In this document: positions 23,801-36,300 of the stretch, in pieces | Layout: every line of letters starts with the position of its first letter | How positions within the stretch are numbered: the stretch's first letter is position 1 | NCBI GenBank assembly: GCA_963678675.1 | Contig: OY783199.1 | Span: 20,832,909-20,896,908, forward strand | Direction: 5' to 3' | DNA: 64,000 bases | Source: Xiphydria camelus | Taxonomy: Eukaryota; Arthropoda; Insecta; Hymenoptera; Xiphydriidae | Translations under genes and position numbers: made by a program | The notes under the pieces: model-generated | What the model saw: only the letters and a program-made list of their open reading frames with translations | Databases searched by the model: none | What the model was told of the DNA's origin: nothing

Positions 23801-26800
23801 CTGGTTGCGTTTTTCTTAACCTACAGATCGGTTTCTTCACATTTTGCTAAGGTAATGTTCTTTTACGAGTTACCAAATATAGGCAAGTTTTGAAGGTAAT
23901 TATTTTTAATTAAACAGTTTTTTACACTCCTGTAAAATTACACTTTTGTGACTTATGCCATTTTCACATAAAGCCGACGATACTGTGTTTGTATTTGAAA
24001 TACTAGACGTTACTTCATCCGTCAATTTTTTACAATATGACAATATCGCGAAAAAACCTTTCTTATAAAAATACGCGTAGTAAAGCCGACTTATCGCCGA
24101 GAATACGACTTCGTAGCATAAACATTATAAAGATCTTTCATTTCGTGCACTTAGCGGAAGAGCGAGCTAAGTCTCAGTTGCGAGTGAGAAATATATAACT
24201 TAATATGTGAGGATATGCCCCTGTTACAGCATTTGACGAAATTGTGCTCGGTTGCCACGGAATGCATTTCATCTCTGGCCATGGACAGCATACTGCAAAT
24301 GCAATTGTTGCAATCTGGCGCGCTATGGCACTTGCTCCTCTTCATGTTCAATTACGATTACACGTTGGAAGAAGGTGGCGTCGAGAGAAATCAGGATGAG
24401 AATCGTCAAGAAGTCGCGAATAATCTCGCGAAATTGGCGGTGAAAGCTTGCGCCAGATTAGGCGGCTACATGACGGGTGAAAATGAAACGCCCGTTAATC
24501 CGGTGACAGTCGCGGCCTTAGAGAGCTTGTTAACGCCTTACCTCACGCGCCAACTCGGCAAAGACAAGCCCGAGGAGATACTGAAGGTTTTAAATTCGAA
24601 TTGCTCGAATCCGTACTTAATCTGGGACAACGGGACCAGAGCCGAATTGAATGAGTATCTGGAGGCTAAGAGGGAGGAGAAGTTGGGTGGGAACGGCGAC
24701 TTCGAGCACGAGTTCAATGATTTCAAATACAGCGCGCATAGCGGAGAGTTGGTTATCGGTGAAATATTTGTCAAGGTTTATAACGAACAACCCACGTTTC
24801 CCATCGAGGTAAAAATCTTATCGCATGATTCTCATTTGAACTGTCGAACTTCAGATTTTTGGAGTTATCCTCTACCCGACAAACTCGTCTTTACAGAATC
24901 CCAAAGGTTTCACCATAGACCTGCTCGATTTTCTATCCAAATCGTCCGATTACTTGAACTCTTTGGGTAGCGTTGCCTTGTCTAAAAAGGACCAAGAAAG
25001 ACTGAAGCACGTCGTCATGTCACTCGAAGCTCTGAAGCACGTTATTAAAAATAATCCCGGTGTAGAAATACAGTGTATAGGACATTTCAAATTGTTATTC
25101 GGGCTCCTGAGCTGCAGCAGCTTCAAGCCGATTCAAAGAGGAGCGTTGGAGGTGATCAGTAACGTCACCAAAAATCAAGAATGCGTGAACGACATCGCTG
25201 CTAATGAGGTGGTTGTGCATCTGCTGCTAGTTTTGCAAAATCTGAAGGAGCATCAGTTGTTGATCTTGGAAACGCTATACGCATTGATGAGCACGACAAA
25301 AATTGTGAAGGATTCCTTGGCAAAAGGTACGTTGAATACACATACGTATATTCGCCACCTGCGTTACATATGCACTCAACCGCGATTATCTCGTTACTTA
25401 CATTCTTATGGTTAAGATTCGGGTACTACTTTTTGATAATTGCATTTCTATTTATTAAAAAAGTTCCGTGCCATTGTTAGCGAAAAGTTCTTAGGCAGAG
25501 ATATAATCACGATGGAAGTACATCGTATCGCGTAACAATATCAGGCTTCACAGTGTGTCCTGCATTTTCCCCTTTATTCCTAGTATCAAAATTGCCCCCT
25601 TTTTTTTCGCTCAAATTTCCCCTATTTCCTCTAAAATCAAACAAATAGAAGCTGTTGAAGCCTGCAATACGTACCTACTCTCTCCCTTTTCAAATTATTT
25701 CCTTATTCGCGTATTCAATCATTTTAGGTGCTGTGATATACGTTTTGGATTTATTTTGCAATTCGAGTAACATTCAAGTGAGAGAAGCGGCAGCAGAGCT
25801 GCTCGCTAAAATGTCCTCCGACAAGTTGGCTGGCCCAAAAGTCAAATTGGACTTATCAAAGTTTTTGCCGAGATTATTCAGCGAAGCTATCCGCGATGCT
25901 CCCAAACAGTGTGTGCACATGTTCGAAACTAAGCACGAAAATCCAGAATTGATTTGGGACGAAGACACCAAAGCCAGAGTTTCGCGGGTGGTGTCTGGTG
26001 TGAAGGAAGAGTGAGTCGCTATTCGATAGAGTTACTTTTATCGGTCACGACTTGACACTGAAGATAACGTCGTGTTTCAGGCATTACGCTATGCAAAGGC
26101 GCAATCCCAATGTCACGTTGAAATTACCGGATACTCAAAACAATATTGATGCGGCAACGAACGAGCCCGTTGTGGGTGGAGTCTACCTCAGATTATTCAT
26201 CTCGAGCCCAGCCTGGGCTTTGAGGAAGCCCAAAGAATTTTTAAGCGAGCTCATGGATACGACCTTGACATTAATGTCCAAAGACAATAAGACTGACGTA
26301 AGTATTGTTGTTGAAATTAGAAGTCGTAACATGTCTGATAAAAAAGTTATTAGTACGATAATGTTCTTTAATTTCGATCCATGAAACGTAACCATTTTCA
26401 CCTCACGCTATTATTTTCATCGGGTCTTGTTAACAACGAACTTTATTCCACGATTTAGTCAGACATGTTAGATCTGACGACGCAAGCTCTCGTTTGCTTA
26501 TTGCAAGCCCAACCGTCTTTGGCCGATCAAGTTCCGTCGCTGGGACATATACCCAGGCTATGCCGCCAAATGGCCGTGCAGAATAGTCAGCCGGCTGTTT
26601 ATAAAGCCGCGATATTGATCCTACACCAATTAGCCACCAGTGAAGTAAGTTGAAAATTTTGTTCATCTTCAATGATTTTGAACAATTTAATAATACGCGG
26701 TGTTTCACTAATTGCGTTACCAAGGTTTGCATATCGTCGATCTGCCATACGGAGTGTATCAGTCCATTGAAACATGCTATGCAGTCTAGGAGAGATATGA

Positions 26801-27558
26801 TAGCTGTTGCTTGTGAAACTCTCAATAGATTATTCTCGACTAACGAGGATCGACTTATTAAACAGGTAGATATTCTTAGATTAAGCGGAATACAATACAG
26901 GATGGATTCCACCTTGTAACAAAGGTGTCGTGCGGGTATAAAAGCGATGCCGCGCGCTTTCAGCAGTTTTTCTTTGTCACACTTACGAGCCAGAAAGTCT
27001 GGTGACAGAATGAATACGATCAGGACACACGTAGTACTTTTGCATCTTCCCCGTGTATTACAAGACGAACTCCACCCGGTACAACGACTGCAACAATAGC
27101 GAACAAAACTTATTTTACGTTTCATTTCCATTCAAGGCTCTCGAAGCAGAAATGGTACCTTATCTCTTGAACCTTCTAGAAGGTAGGTTAGATTTAATCG
27201 ATAATCCTGGAACAACGAAGGCCCAAATAGTGAAAGCCTTGAAGGCGATGACGAGGAGTTTACTTCTCGGAGAGAAGATTAGCGCAATTCTGGAGAAATC
27301 CACCGTTTGGGCGGAATACAGAGATCAAAGGCACGATCTCTTCATTTCGAACGCGCAAACTTCGGGATACATTACAGGTAGAGTACGAAGAATCGGTGAG
27401 AAGAGATCTTCATACGCTAATTCATTTTTATGTGATATACAGCCGGTGCTCCCGTGACTGCCGGTTATCTAACGGCGGGTCCCAGTACGACCCTTCCTAC
27501 GGGTCCGCCTCCTGTCGACAAAGAAGACAATTTAATCAGTAGGAATGACAGCATTTGA
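11801..27558 (+). CDS. Rme-8: Rme-8 / DNAJC13 endosomal J-domain protein, complete
   Basis: Coding exons: 11801-11868, 11944-12211, 15235-16080, 17449-17892, 18010-18420, 19468-20036, 20449-21364, 22079-22435, 22521-22712, 23211-23723, 24212-24808, 24897-25326, 25728-26010, 26081-26297, 26459-26644, 26725-26865, 27137-27377, 27443-27558. All phases join, giving 2264 residues (human 2243), collinear with the vertebrate protein throughout. The N-terminus has the PH-like start ([19 protein letters not shown]). A GYF-like module lies at about 994-1046 ([13 protein letters not shown] to QLKW). The J domain at about 1316-1375 has HPD at 1349-1351. The rest is armadillo-like helical repeats, ending near PPPVDKEDN. 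Rme-8 sits on early endosomes, stimulates Hsc70, and works with SNX1/retromer and WASH in recycling. The start ATG is doubled (MMPIKDNQ). Every splice acceptor is AG; the one before exon 11 (TATGTGAG) has a weak pyrimidine tract. Confidence 0.96.
13749..14044. mobile_element. Tigger/pogo-like MITE in Rme-8 intron 2
   Basis: The left end CAGTAGAACCTCGATTATCG and the right end GATAATCGGAGTTCTACTG are inverted. TA flanks both sides (13747-13748, 14045-14046). TIRs of the CAGTAGAACCTCG type with TA target duplications are typical of the pogo/Tigger branch of Tc1/mariner. About 296 bp, non-coding. Confidence 0.85.
14553..14765. mobile_element. Family B foldback MITE, copy 1 (Rme-8 intron 2)
   Basis: About 213 bp whose halves are inverted copies. 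The left half carries ATGAGGCTAAATTTATTCGCC and the right ends GTTTAGCCTCATACGG followed by TA. The conserved inner part is TATTATCTCATTATTTATGA and its inverse. Other copies are at 31792, 39439, 43676 and 60840. Confidence 0.8.
18598..19358. mobile_element. Tigger-like element in Rme-8 intron 5, interrupted by a mariner MITE
   Basis: The left end is CAGTGGAACTTTGATAACTC after TA. The right end is GAGTTAACGAAGGTCCACT before ATATA. Length is about 760 bp, with no usable transposase frame. The repeated phrase 'ATAGAGG/TAGAGG' inside is degraded. It lies just upstream of the sixth coding exon and fills most of the intron. Confidence 0.75.
18725..18804. mobile_element. 80-bp mariner-type MITE nested in the Tigger-like element
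   Basis: The left TIR TTAGGTTGTCCGGAAATTTC (then ATGCCG) is mirrored by CGGCACGAACTTTCCGGACA (then ACCCAA), with TA on both sides. TTAGGTTGTCC-type ends are those of insect mariner elements. The two TIRs make up nearly the whole element, so it is an extreme deletion derivative. Confidence 0.85.
21436..22025. mobile_element. Foldback element in Rme-8 intron 7
   Basis: The left end GGTGTTCCACTCCGGATAGC (then CACGCTG) is mirrored by CAGCGTGATTATCCCGAGTG (then GAACACC). Further inversion runs through the centre, for example ATATTTCCGCTCAAAGTAC with GTACTTTTTGAGCGGAAATAT. About 590 bp. It fills nearly all of the intron between exons 7 and 8 (21365-22078), starting about 70 bp after the donor. Confidence 0.85.
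23738..23980. mobile_element. MITE related to the 5659 element, 14 bp from an Rme-8 splice donor
   Basis: The left end TCGCCGGCTTTATACGAAAA (then TCGCATAAGTCC) and the right end GACTTATGCCATTTTCACAT (then AAAGCCGACGA) are inverted, flanked by TA. The sequence is a diverged relative of the element at 5659-5920. Exon 10 of Rme-8 ends at 23723, so the element begins just inside the intron. Confidence 0.8.
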
Positions 27559-30500
27559 TATGGCTAGCATCAGAATCGAAATCATTTGAAATAGCGGCGG
27601 GTTCGCTATCCAGATTCGGAATAGGCGTCTTCGCAGCGATGTAGGAACCAAGTGACTCGTTACCCCTCACGGATGTAATTCTCTTGATGGGTTAATCGAA
27701 CTTGCGGAGAAAAAGGATGCAAAAGGTAACTTCACAGTATTTCGATATAGTACGTTTCCATAAGACTTTTCGTACGATCTTCATCACTCTGTCCAATTCT
27801 GTCGTATCCGCATCGTTGAGTGCGCGCGCGCCTTCGACTCGATCATCTAAATCAAATCGCGTGGAACGCTAAAAATTTCGGCAATGGGGAATCACCGACA
27901 AATTCACATTTGCGACCCGATGAAATGTTTCGTATTTCAATCATCAAACGCGCGCATGGAGTCTACGAAAAGCGCTGAGACATCGTAAAACCGTAATACT
28001 CGAGATCAAAGTCAATCAGACAAAGATCGGCATTGTGTGATACGGCATTTCTTTGAGGGCCAATTTTTTCACACACGATTAAAATAACGTAACGGTCGAA
28101 GTGATTGTAGGTTTCGTTAAACAAATTATTTTTGGAAGCATCTCGCTCTCAAATCAATAGTTGATCGACTCGCTCAACTCTCAAGCTTTATGGTTTCATG
28201 GGTTCGTTTTGCGATTCGAGATCGAGGCGCGATGAAACGTAATTCTTTGAGGAGATACTTGTCTTTGTACTTAGCTGTGCTACCTCGAACATCGATTAAA
28301 TTCGCCACTAAAAAGGACGTACCAATGTACAAACAATCCTAAAATACGTTAACGGCTTATTGCATTAACGCGCAGTTAATAAGAAGTGTTTTACTTCCTG
28401 CAATGTTACTTCATAAGCTTCGAAAGTTACCACAAGTTTCGCCCGGGTAAAGCCTGAATGCGGCTTCGAGATGCTCGCGCGAGTGGGTCTTTTGGACTTG
28501 CTCGCAGGAAAGTCAAAAATCACACGACCGTCGTTAGCGTCTATGCGTGGTGCGATGTCTCGAGTTTCGCTCTGTGATAGCAAATCGACAAAGAACATCC
28601 CAACGACAGACGCAACGATATTATACACTTGCCACACACTCACCAAAACTCTGTGATTATACAAATAAAAGGAACGCGAATATTTGTAGGGAAAGATAAT
28701 CCACATTCCAGAGCGATTGGAAATGCTGAATTTCAGTGATACGCGAACTGCGGTGAACCGTGTGCGCGCGTGATTAACGATCGTATGAATACACGGATAC
28801 TGCAGATAAAGAATTTATATATAATTATAGTAAAGAGATTACAGAAAAGGGGCAAATCATATTTATGCGGCATAATGTTTTATAATACCATTAGTATTTT
28901 AAATTCCTAACTCGACGGATTGTACTTGCGCGAAATTACGCAGTTACGCTTGTCCGTCGCACATCCATGTCTTTCTTGCCCGCCGAAACTTTTCAAAAGC
29001 ACATGCGGTTTATTTTTTCGTATCATTGGAAGGATGAATTCAAATTCAACATGCAGTTACGCGTAAAAATAAACGTAACTAAGAAAGTTCTCGGATCTTT
29101 TACACGTGCTTATATCGTTGGATTCTTAACTAAGGTGATTTTTAAGATGCAGTTTTTAATTAAAGAATGTTCAACATTAATAATGGCTTTAATCATAATT
29201 ATCTCACTGCTTGTGATCTTTTTTCCAATTTGGTAGAATACTCTTTGGAAGATTACTTTTTATATAATGTATAAAAGAATTCTGTCACAATATAGATAAA
29301 ACGTTTATTGATAATGGAGTGATTTCAATTGTAGTCGTCACTACTTTAAGACCCTTTTTAGTCAAAAATTGTACTTTAAAAATCAACTCCTTAGATTTCT
29401 AATCGGTCACCTTGCAGCGAGCCGGTATAATGCTCTCCTTTTTTACTTTCTTTCGTTCGCACTTATTCTTTCGCGCACGTACAATATCGACGAAGAATAA
29501 TGCCTTTTTTCTTTGCTATACTTTCTTCTCTTATTCTTCCGTTAACTAATTCTACGCTCCTACGTTATTATCAACGTATGGGAACTAAAGCTTCGAGTCT
29601 CCAAGAAGCTAGTAACATTAGTAATCACCAGTGATCGTATATTTACGGTCATCGGGACATAACCGAGTGAGGGTGATATCTTTCTCATCACAGTGGATAT
29701 ACGTGGAACCGTTCAGAAAAGGTCAACAGATCAAAATAGATATCCGTAGGATAAGGTGAGACAATTTCGATTGCTAATTAAAATGCGATTATCTATAGAC
29801 TTTAGGGCGATATTGGATTTTTTCAAGAAAGAAAGAGAGAGAGATATCGGTCCGCAAAATAAGTTTTATACCGATATAAGCAAGAAGTCTCTAAAAAGAG
29901 ATAAAATCTTATGAAGTCGTACATTTTTATATTGAAATTGCATCACTCTATTTTATTGTTATCGTTATGCGCATCAATGATATTCAGCGAAAGTTTCGCG
30001 ATAGAAATCGGATGACATTTTATACCGTGAATTCTTCGACTCGTACCATCCAATAGCAATTTCCTAGGACTTCACAGACCAACTCGCTAGTTCTGTAACT
30101 TTCCATTCAACAGATCATCGTGTGTGTATTATTTGTAGTTTCTTTCCCCAATCGGTGATTCTTTTACCCTCAGTCCGTTGTGTGGACGTCGAGTTACCGC
30201 GACCGGGTCGATCTGCGCGAAAAACTCATTGAAATAATACCGGAAAGAGAAAAGCAAAGTTCCTGTCTCACTGCGTGATAACGCATGTGCCTAATTGATA
30301 AATACACGTGAAAGTAATAACACTACGCTTCACTGTCTCAATATGTCCTTCCCGAGCCCAACACTTGCCGGTCACGAGTTCCTGATAGAGTTCCTCGTAA
30401 CACGGTTGATGATTATTCATTCGCCTACGGAGAAGGCAATTCAAGCGAATTCAATAATTATCGATTCGACTCGGTCGCGGCGGACGAGCAACAAAAGCGA

Positions 30501-33305
30501 GGGTCGAAAAAGGAGGATACGTCGAAGCGCGAGGATAATAATTGTTTATTTCGATGAGCGAGTTTAACATCCTCCACACGGAACTGTACTATTTGTAATA
30601 TTACTATAAATAATAATTGATTAATGATAAATTTATTGATGAAGAAGGAAAAGCCTTACAGTTATTTTCAATGTATTTACGTCTAAGTTTCTGAGATTGA
30701 AAGTGAGATATTTGTGTGTGTGCACGCGACTACGCGCGTGTATGTACATATTACGTGTATAAAAAAAATTATGTGTATAAAATTATACCACAGATTATTG
30801 TACGTATAAATAACTACAAAATAAAAGATTTTGCACACGGTAAAACGCGGCGGGTGTCTTTCCAGGGATATATACATATAATCGTATGTTATATAATCGC
30901 GCATGCATACGCAATTTACGTATTACTTTTCGCAAAAATCCTAGATCTCTTTTATTCGATCATGCAATTCTGTTACTTTTTTCGATTTGCACATTTTTAC
31001 GTATTTCAATGAATAGTGCAGCGAACATTGTAGGATGAAGTCGGGTAAAAATAAAAATCCCTTTTACTAGGAATTTCAAAAATAATATTTTATATCCACA
31101 TTTTTCTTTATATAAGTTTCTAAATATTCTAGCATTTGTGATGTATGTTAATACTTTTAAATTATACATTGCATGTGATAATGAAGAATTGAAGTCTAAC
31201 TAAAAAACTGCGATTTTTTCCCGTGATAATTTTCACTCGACTTCATCTTTCACTTTCAGCAAAACGTACTTATAAAGTGTTTCACTACATTATTCAGTGA
31301 AATACAATAGACGTGTAGAAACCTTGAGTGTAAAAAACCTTATACTTTCATTATTTTGGCTTTATGGAAAGTAGCTTTGGCTTATAAAAAATTAGACATA
31401 TCACCATTTAAACATAGTTAATATTACTTGTTTACATAATCAATACTAATAATCCGTACATTTACAATGCACTAACAGGAGTCAACTTGTAATACAACCT
31501 TATGATAATCGGGGATGCTGTAATTCGAAGGCATTCATTGGAAAACTAAAGAATGTTTATGCTTAGTACTTCTGATATTTATTAGTCATTGGTGAAATAT
31601 CGTGATATCGGACTGATATGCACACACTGTTTAATCTCTGATGACATCGTGACTCCGAGGGTTGCGATGTCATTAGAGATTTGGAGCCAGTTCTGAAAAC
31701 TCAACCTGAGATACATATACAATCTTTGAGATATTTATACTGCAATAATATTAAGTTTTTTCTACTTCTCAAGGATATCTCAGATTATCTACCATATGAG
31801 TCTAAACTTACTCGCCAGGAAAGAAACTTCAATAACTGTCATCTCATTATTTATGAATGTTTGGCCTATATCGACATAAGACTTTATTCTAGATAAAAAC
31901 ATAATCGTTAAAAAAGTATTACAGAAATATGAGCCAAAAGCTCATAGGTAATGAGATAATAGTGATTGAAGTTTCTTTACTGATGAGTAAGTTTAGCCTC
32001 ACATGGTATGTGATATACTTAAGACATGTGCGATGTCCAGGAAGTTAGTTCAGGCCTAGCTCCGTACAAAGGGTGGGGGAGGCAGTAACTTCTGCTTTTT
32101 ATTCTTGTACTTTGAGTTGCAATATCTTACAAACAGATAAACGCATGAGCACTATATCTTATACTTTTCTTATTGCAGTCTCGGCGATCTCTGAAACTTT
32201 TGAAAGCATGAGAATCTCTAGTTCTATTTAAAACAATGCAAAGGTAGCCGTCATATATCTGAAGTAACTTCACCTAAGAACAAAAAATCAATGCCAAATT
32301 ACGTTCTCCGTTATCCTATGCAATTTTCATTTTAAAATCTTTTCCATCATCTTCATGGTTTCGGAGTCATTTGAGGTGGCAATAGTCACTACCTCATTCT
32401 GTATTTTCAGTCAAATTTCAACCTGGATTAGTTTTAGTCCTTCTCTGTAGAATTCTCCAGTAGAATATTAGAAATTAGCACGAAGACTATCCTATATGCC
32501 GCATGATGCGGAACTACGATGTTTAGATTTATGAATGATAAATCCGCAAAGATTCGATGTCGCCGGAAATTTGGCTGTAGTTCAATTTTTTTTTCAAATA
32601 CTGACAGCATTGTATACCGATCCTACGGACTTTTCTCGTCTTAAAAATACTCATTGGTTCGATCATCACACTAAATATATATATGTAACCGTAACTAGAC
32701 ATGTGTTGTGTGTCTCGTATATAAAATCTTTCCTCCGGAAAGTGAGAATTATGGAGCAATTCTATAAGAAGCTAGAGTGTCCAGCTTTAACTCTATTAGA
32801 GAGAAATGCATATAGCTGAGCCAGGAGTAAGCTTCATCCACCTCCATAGAATTTGCCGTAATATATTTTTTTTAAAAGCCGCATTGGATATGTTATTTTA
32901 TTATAAAAATTCTAGGGCGAGGTATAACAATACTTTATGGTATTTAAATACATCTACTTCACAAAAGCTATATTCGTCATCCCACGTCGTAGTAGGAAGA
33001 CTGGCGCATTTATCGAACTTCTACGTCGTCAGTTGTTTTAGTTTAATCACATTTCGTCTGATACGTTTTATTGAAGTTTAATTGTTCTTCTTTCTCAAAT
33101 TAGCTATTTCTTTTTGACCTTCTTTGTCGACGTATTTTTCGTGAATTTCTTAAATATTTTAGGATCCGTATTAGAGGAGGTACCGATATGTGCGAGCGAC
33201 AGACTCTGCTATACATATATATTACATTTTTCTATGTCCTTAGCTCCGATTATAGCAGCAAACATTCAATACTTGCGAGTAAAAAAATAGTCGTAATTGT
33301 TATCT
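27559..33305. other. Intergenic stretch between the convergent ends of Rme-8 and torso
   Basis: The first clear AATAAA after the Rme-8 stop is at 28664-28669, so the 3' UTR may extend about 1.1 kb. The rest holds AT-rich DNA, a family B MITE at 31792-32006, and short frames on both strands. I judge the frames accidental: none has splice context, domain or composition support. The 74-codon frame from the ATG at 30343 is the longest with a real start and looks non-genic. Confidence 0.5.
31792..32006. mobile_element. Family B foldback MITE, copy 2
   Basis: CCATATGAGTCTAAACTTAC at the left, and GTAAGTTTAGCCTCACATGG at the right, with TA on both sides (31790-31791, 32007-32008). At 215 bp this is the cleanest copy and defines the family ends: TIR CCATATGAGNCTAAACTTAC, TA target. 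Confidence 0.9.
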
Positions 33306-36300
33306 TCAAGCGAAACTTGCCACTGACTTTTGGAAATCGTACAAATTTTTCCCCTCGTTCATATAGCTGGGTCGAGTCAGGTATTTATAACTTTTGGCTC
33401 TGCTGATCCTCCATTTTTTCTTTTTCGGCTGCAAACTGTCGTAAATCGTTGAATCCTCCAAGAGGTCGGTCAAGTTTAGATATTGATTCCCAGTGACCGT
33501 GCTCAGCAACTGGTCGAGATTCTGCTCTATCTCCGCGAAGGTAGGTCTACTGAGAGGTCTCGAATGCCAACAAGTTAGCATGATGTTGTATCTGAAATCA
33601 TTCGGAAGTAGGTACATATTTCCAAACGTTAGCGTACGTAATTGTATTTACTGTTATAAATTGGAAGAGACGCTTGTACGGAAAGAGAGGCGGTGAATAC
33701 TTACAACTCTGCTCCGCAATTCTCCGGCTTTTCCATTCTGTACCCCGTCTTCAAGAGTTTGGTGATCTTGTGCGGTTCGCTTATCCCCGGATAAGGCTCA
33801 CTTCCCAAGGTCACTATCTCCCAGAGTAAAATTCCATAAGACCATCTGTAAACGACGGATGCATTACCAACTTGCACCTTCTCGTTTCAGTCTCATATTT
33901 GTATCATCCTAATGTTACTAGTAAACCCGTACGGAAATTCCGCAGATGACTGAAGGTCAATTTTTATCTTCGATTTTTAAACAAATCTCTATTGAAATAA
34001 TATCATAGATTCTCATAGATTCTCACAAAAAACTTGTAAGAATCTCTATAGAAATTTGACGTGCTTTTGACACAACAAACCCAGATACCCATTGATAAAA
34101 ATCTGAGAGAGATGAATGAATGCATTGGATTCTATGTGTGTCGGTTGAAACAAATAAAATTTTCCAAAGTTCTATTAGTAATTATAAATATAATAGAACG
34201 GCGTCTACGGGTCTTTATTATCCTTCTGAGATTTTACTCGTTTTTACGGATACATACAAAATTCGACAAATCCCTATCAATCATCTCAGATATACATAGA
34301 ATCCAATAAATTCCTATTCGTCCTTCTCAAACTTTACTAGTGGATATCTGGAACTACTGCGTCAAAAGCACATCAGATTCCCATCGAAATTGTCTATGGG
34401 AATCTATGGGATCTTTTCAATAGGGATAATACAATGTGCAATTGTAAATGACCAATTCATCAAAAAAGCAGAGAACTTAATCTTAAAAATGGTACTTCAT
34501 TTATCGTTTTTGGTTTCATATAAAGGGGAAAAAAAGGGTTTGGCACGAAAAATCACCTTCTAGAAATAATATACCTAAATAAGATTGATCGCTTTACACA
34601 AGAGAATTCGGAGGGCGATACTCACACGTCGCTCTTAATCGTGTACACGTGATGAGTAAGCGATTCTAGTGCCATCCACTTTATCGGCAGCATGCCGTTT
34701 CCTTGCTTCTTGTACACGTTATCCTGATAAACATCGCGACTGAGTCCGAAGTCCGAAATTTTCACCGTCCTGTCTGCACAGACCAACACGTTACGTGCCG
34801 CTAGGTCTCGGTGCACGATGCGATTCAATTCTAAAAAGTTCTGCGGAAGGATCGTTTAGTTTGTAGCTTCGATCCTAATTAGGGGTGGAGTTGAATACGT
34901 CCTGAAGTCAGTACGTGTAGCACTGTGATCCTTCTTTGTATAGAGTGCTAAATGCCATGGAGGCGTCCACGATTATGCAGAATCGCAGAAATAAAATAGG
35001 TTCTTAACACCTTGACTGCGGTAACAAAAAATTGAGTAGGTATCTGAACAGAAGTCGCTGTCGGTCCCCGACGACCGATAACGCAGTCAACGTGTTAAAG
35101 TAAGTCAATGTAAATGGGGTTTATGTTAGATTGGCGATAGTGATTGACAGAGTTATCGTGATAATGACAAGCTTACCATTCCCGAGGCAATTTGTCTTCC
35201 AAAATTTAAGAGATCCGTTGCCGTAACTTTTTCCGTATGGCGCATTAAATCTGTTAATATGAAAAGGTAGAATTACAGTCGCAAAAGTATTGTCAGTCAT
35301 CTTATAGTTACATACGAGTACATACGTATAGGGTAGGAACACCGTTCGCGGTCACTGGAGTGATACAAGGGACACAAAAAAATATGACTATAATACAAGA
35401 AAGTTGTGGCCATCTCTCTTGTACTGTGCTATTTTCAATGATTTGAAATGCTTTAGGTAAACAGCGATAGTTATTTAATTATAAATTTGGAAATTTAAGT
35501 ACTCAAATGTATAATATTATCCTAGTAACCAGAGTTTGCTGCAAGTTATCTGCGCAAAGCACTCATCCAGCTGTCTTATGAAAACTTCTTCTAAAAAATT
35601 TGCAATTTTTCTTGCACAAGCTATCATGAGACAGAATTTTAGCAATCTTGCGAAAAAATGTAATACACGATTTGCATTTTTCCATGTAATAGAATGTCAT
35701 CATTCTTGCGCGGAAAGATCTTACAAGATTTTCTATTGAAAAAAAAAACCACATATCCTTATAACATCCTATAGGAATCCCGCGCAATTCCTTATAGAAG
35801 CATGATGTGTATTTGAAACAGCAATTCCAGATACTCACCCATTAAAGCCTGAGAAGGATAAATCGGAATTTATGGGATTCTATGTGCATGTGTAAGAACA
35901 AGTAAAATCTCATAAAGATGAACCTCGTTTTATTGGTAATTACCAATTGAATAGGTAATTACCAGTTGAACGGCATTCATTTTTATGAGGTTTTATTTAT
36001 TTCTACATATTCATCCCTACATATACATATGCATTTCTATAGATATATGTATAGAATCCCATCAATTCCGACTTATCCTTTTCGGATTTTAATGGGTGGG
36101 TATCTGGAATTGCTGTTTCAAATACATATCATATTTCCGTAAGGATTTGTATAGGATTTCTAAAGGATTTTTTATATGGATCTGTGGGTATTTTACCACA
36201 GGGCTGCTGCGATATATTATACATATCTCGTGTGTGCAGGACTCGCAGCTCACTTGCAGCAACATTTTGCAAGAAGCTTCCAAAAGTCAACTAGTTTTTT

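Noticed and set aside
28365..28706. 113-codon minus frame
   Set aside because: It lies in the likely Rme-8 3' UTR on the antisense strand, with no supporting feature.
30343..30567. 74-codon plus frame with a real ATG
   Set aside because: No domain or splice signals; the tail is a run of Arg/Ser. It lies in AT-rich DNA between convergent genes.
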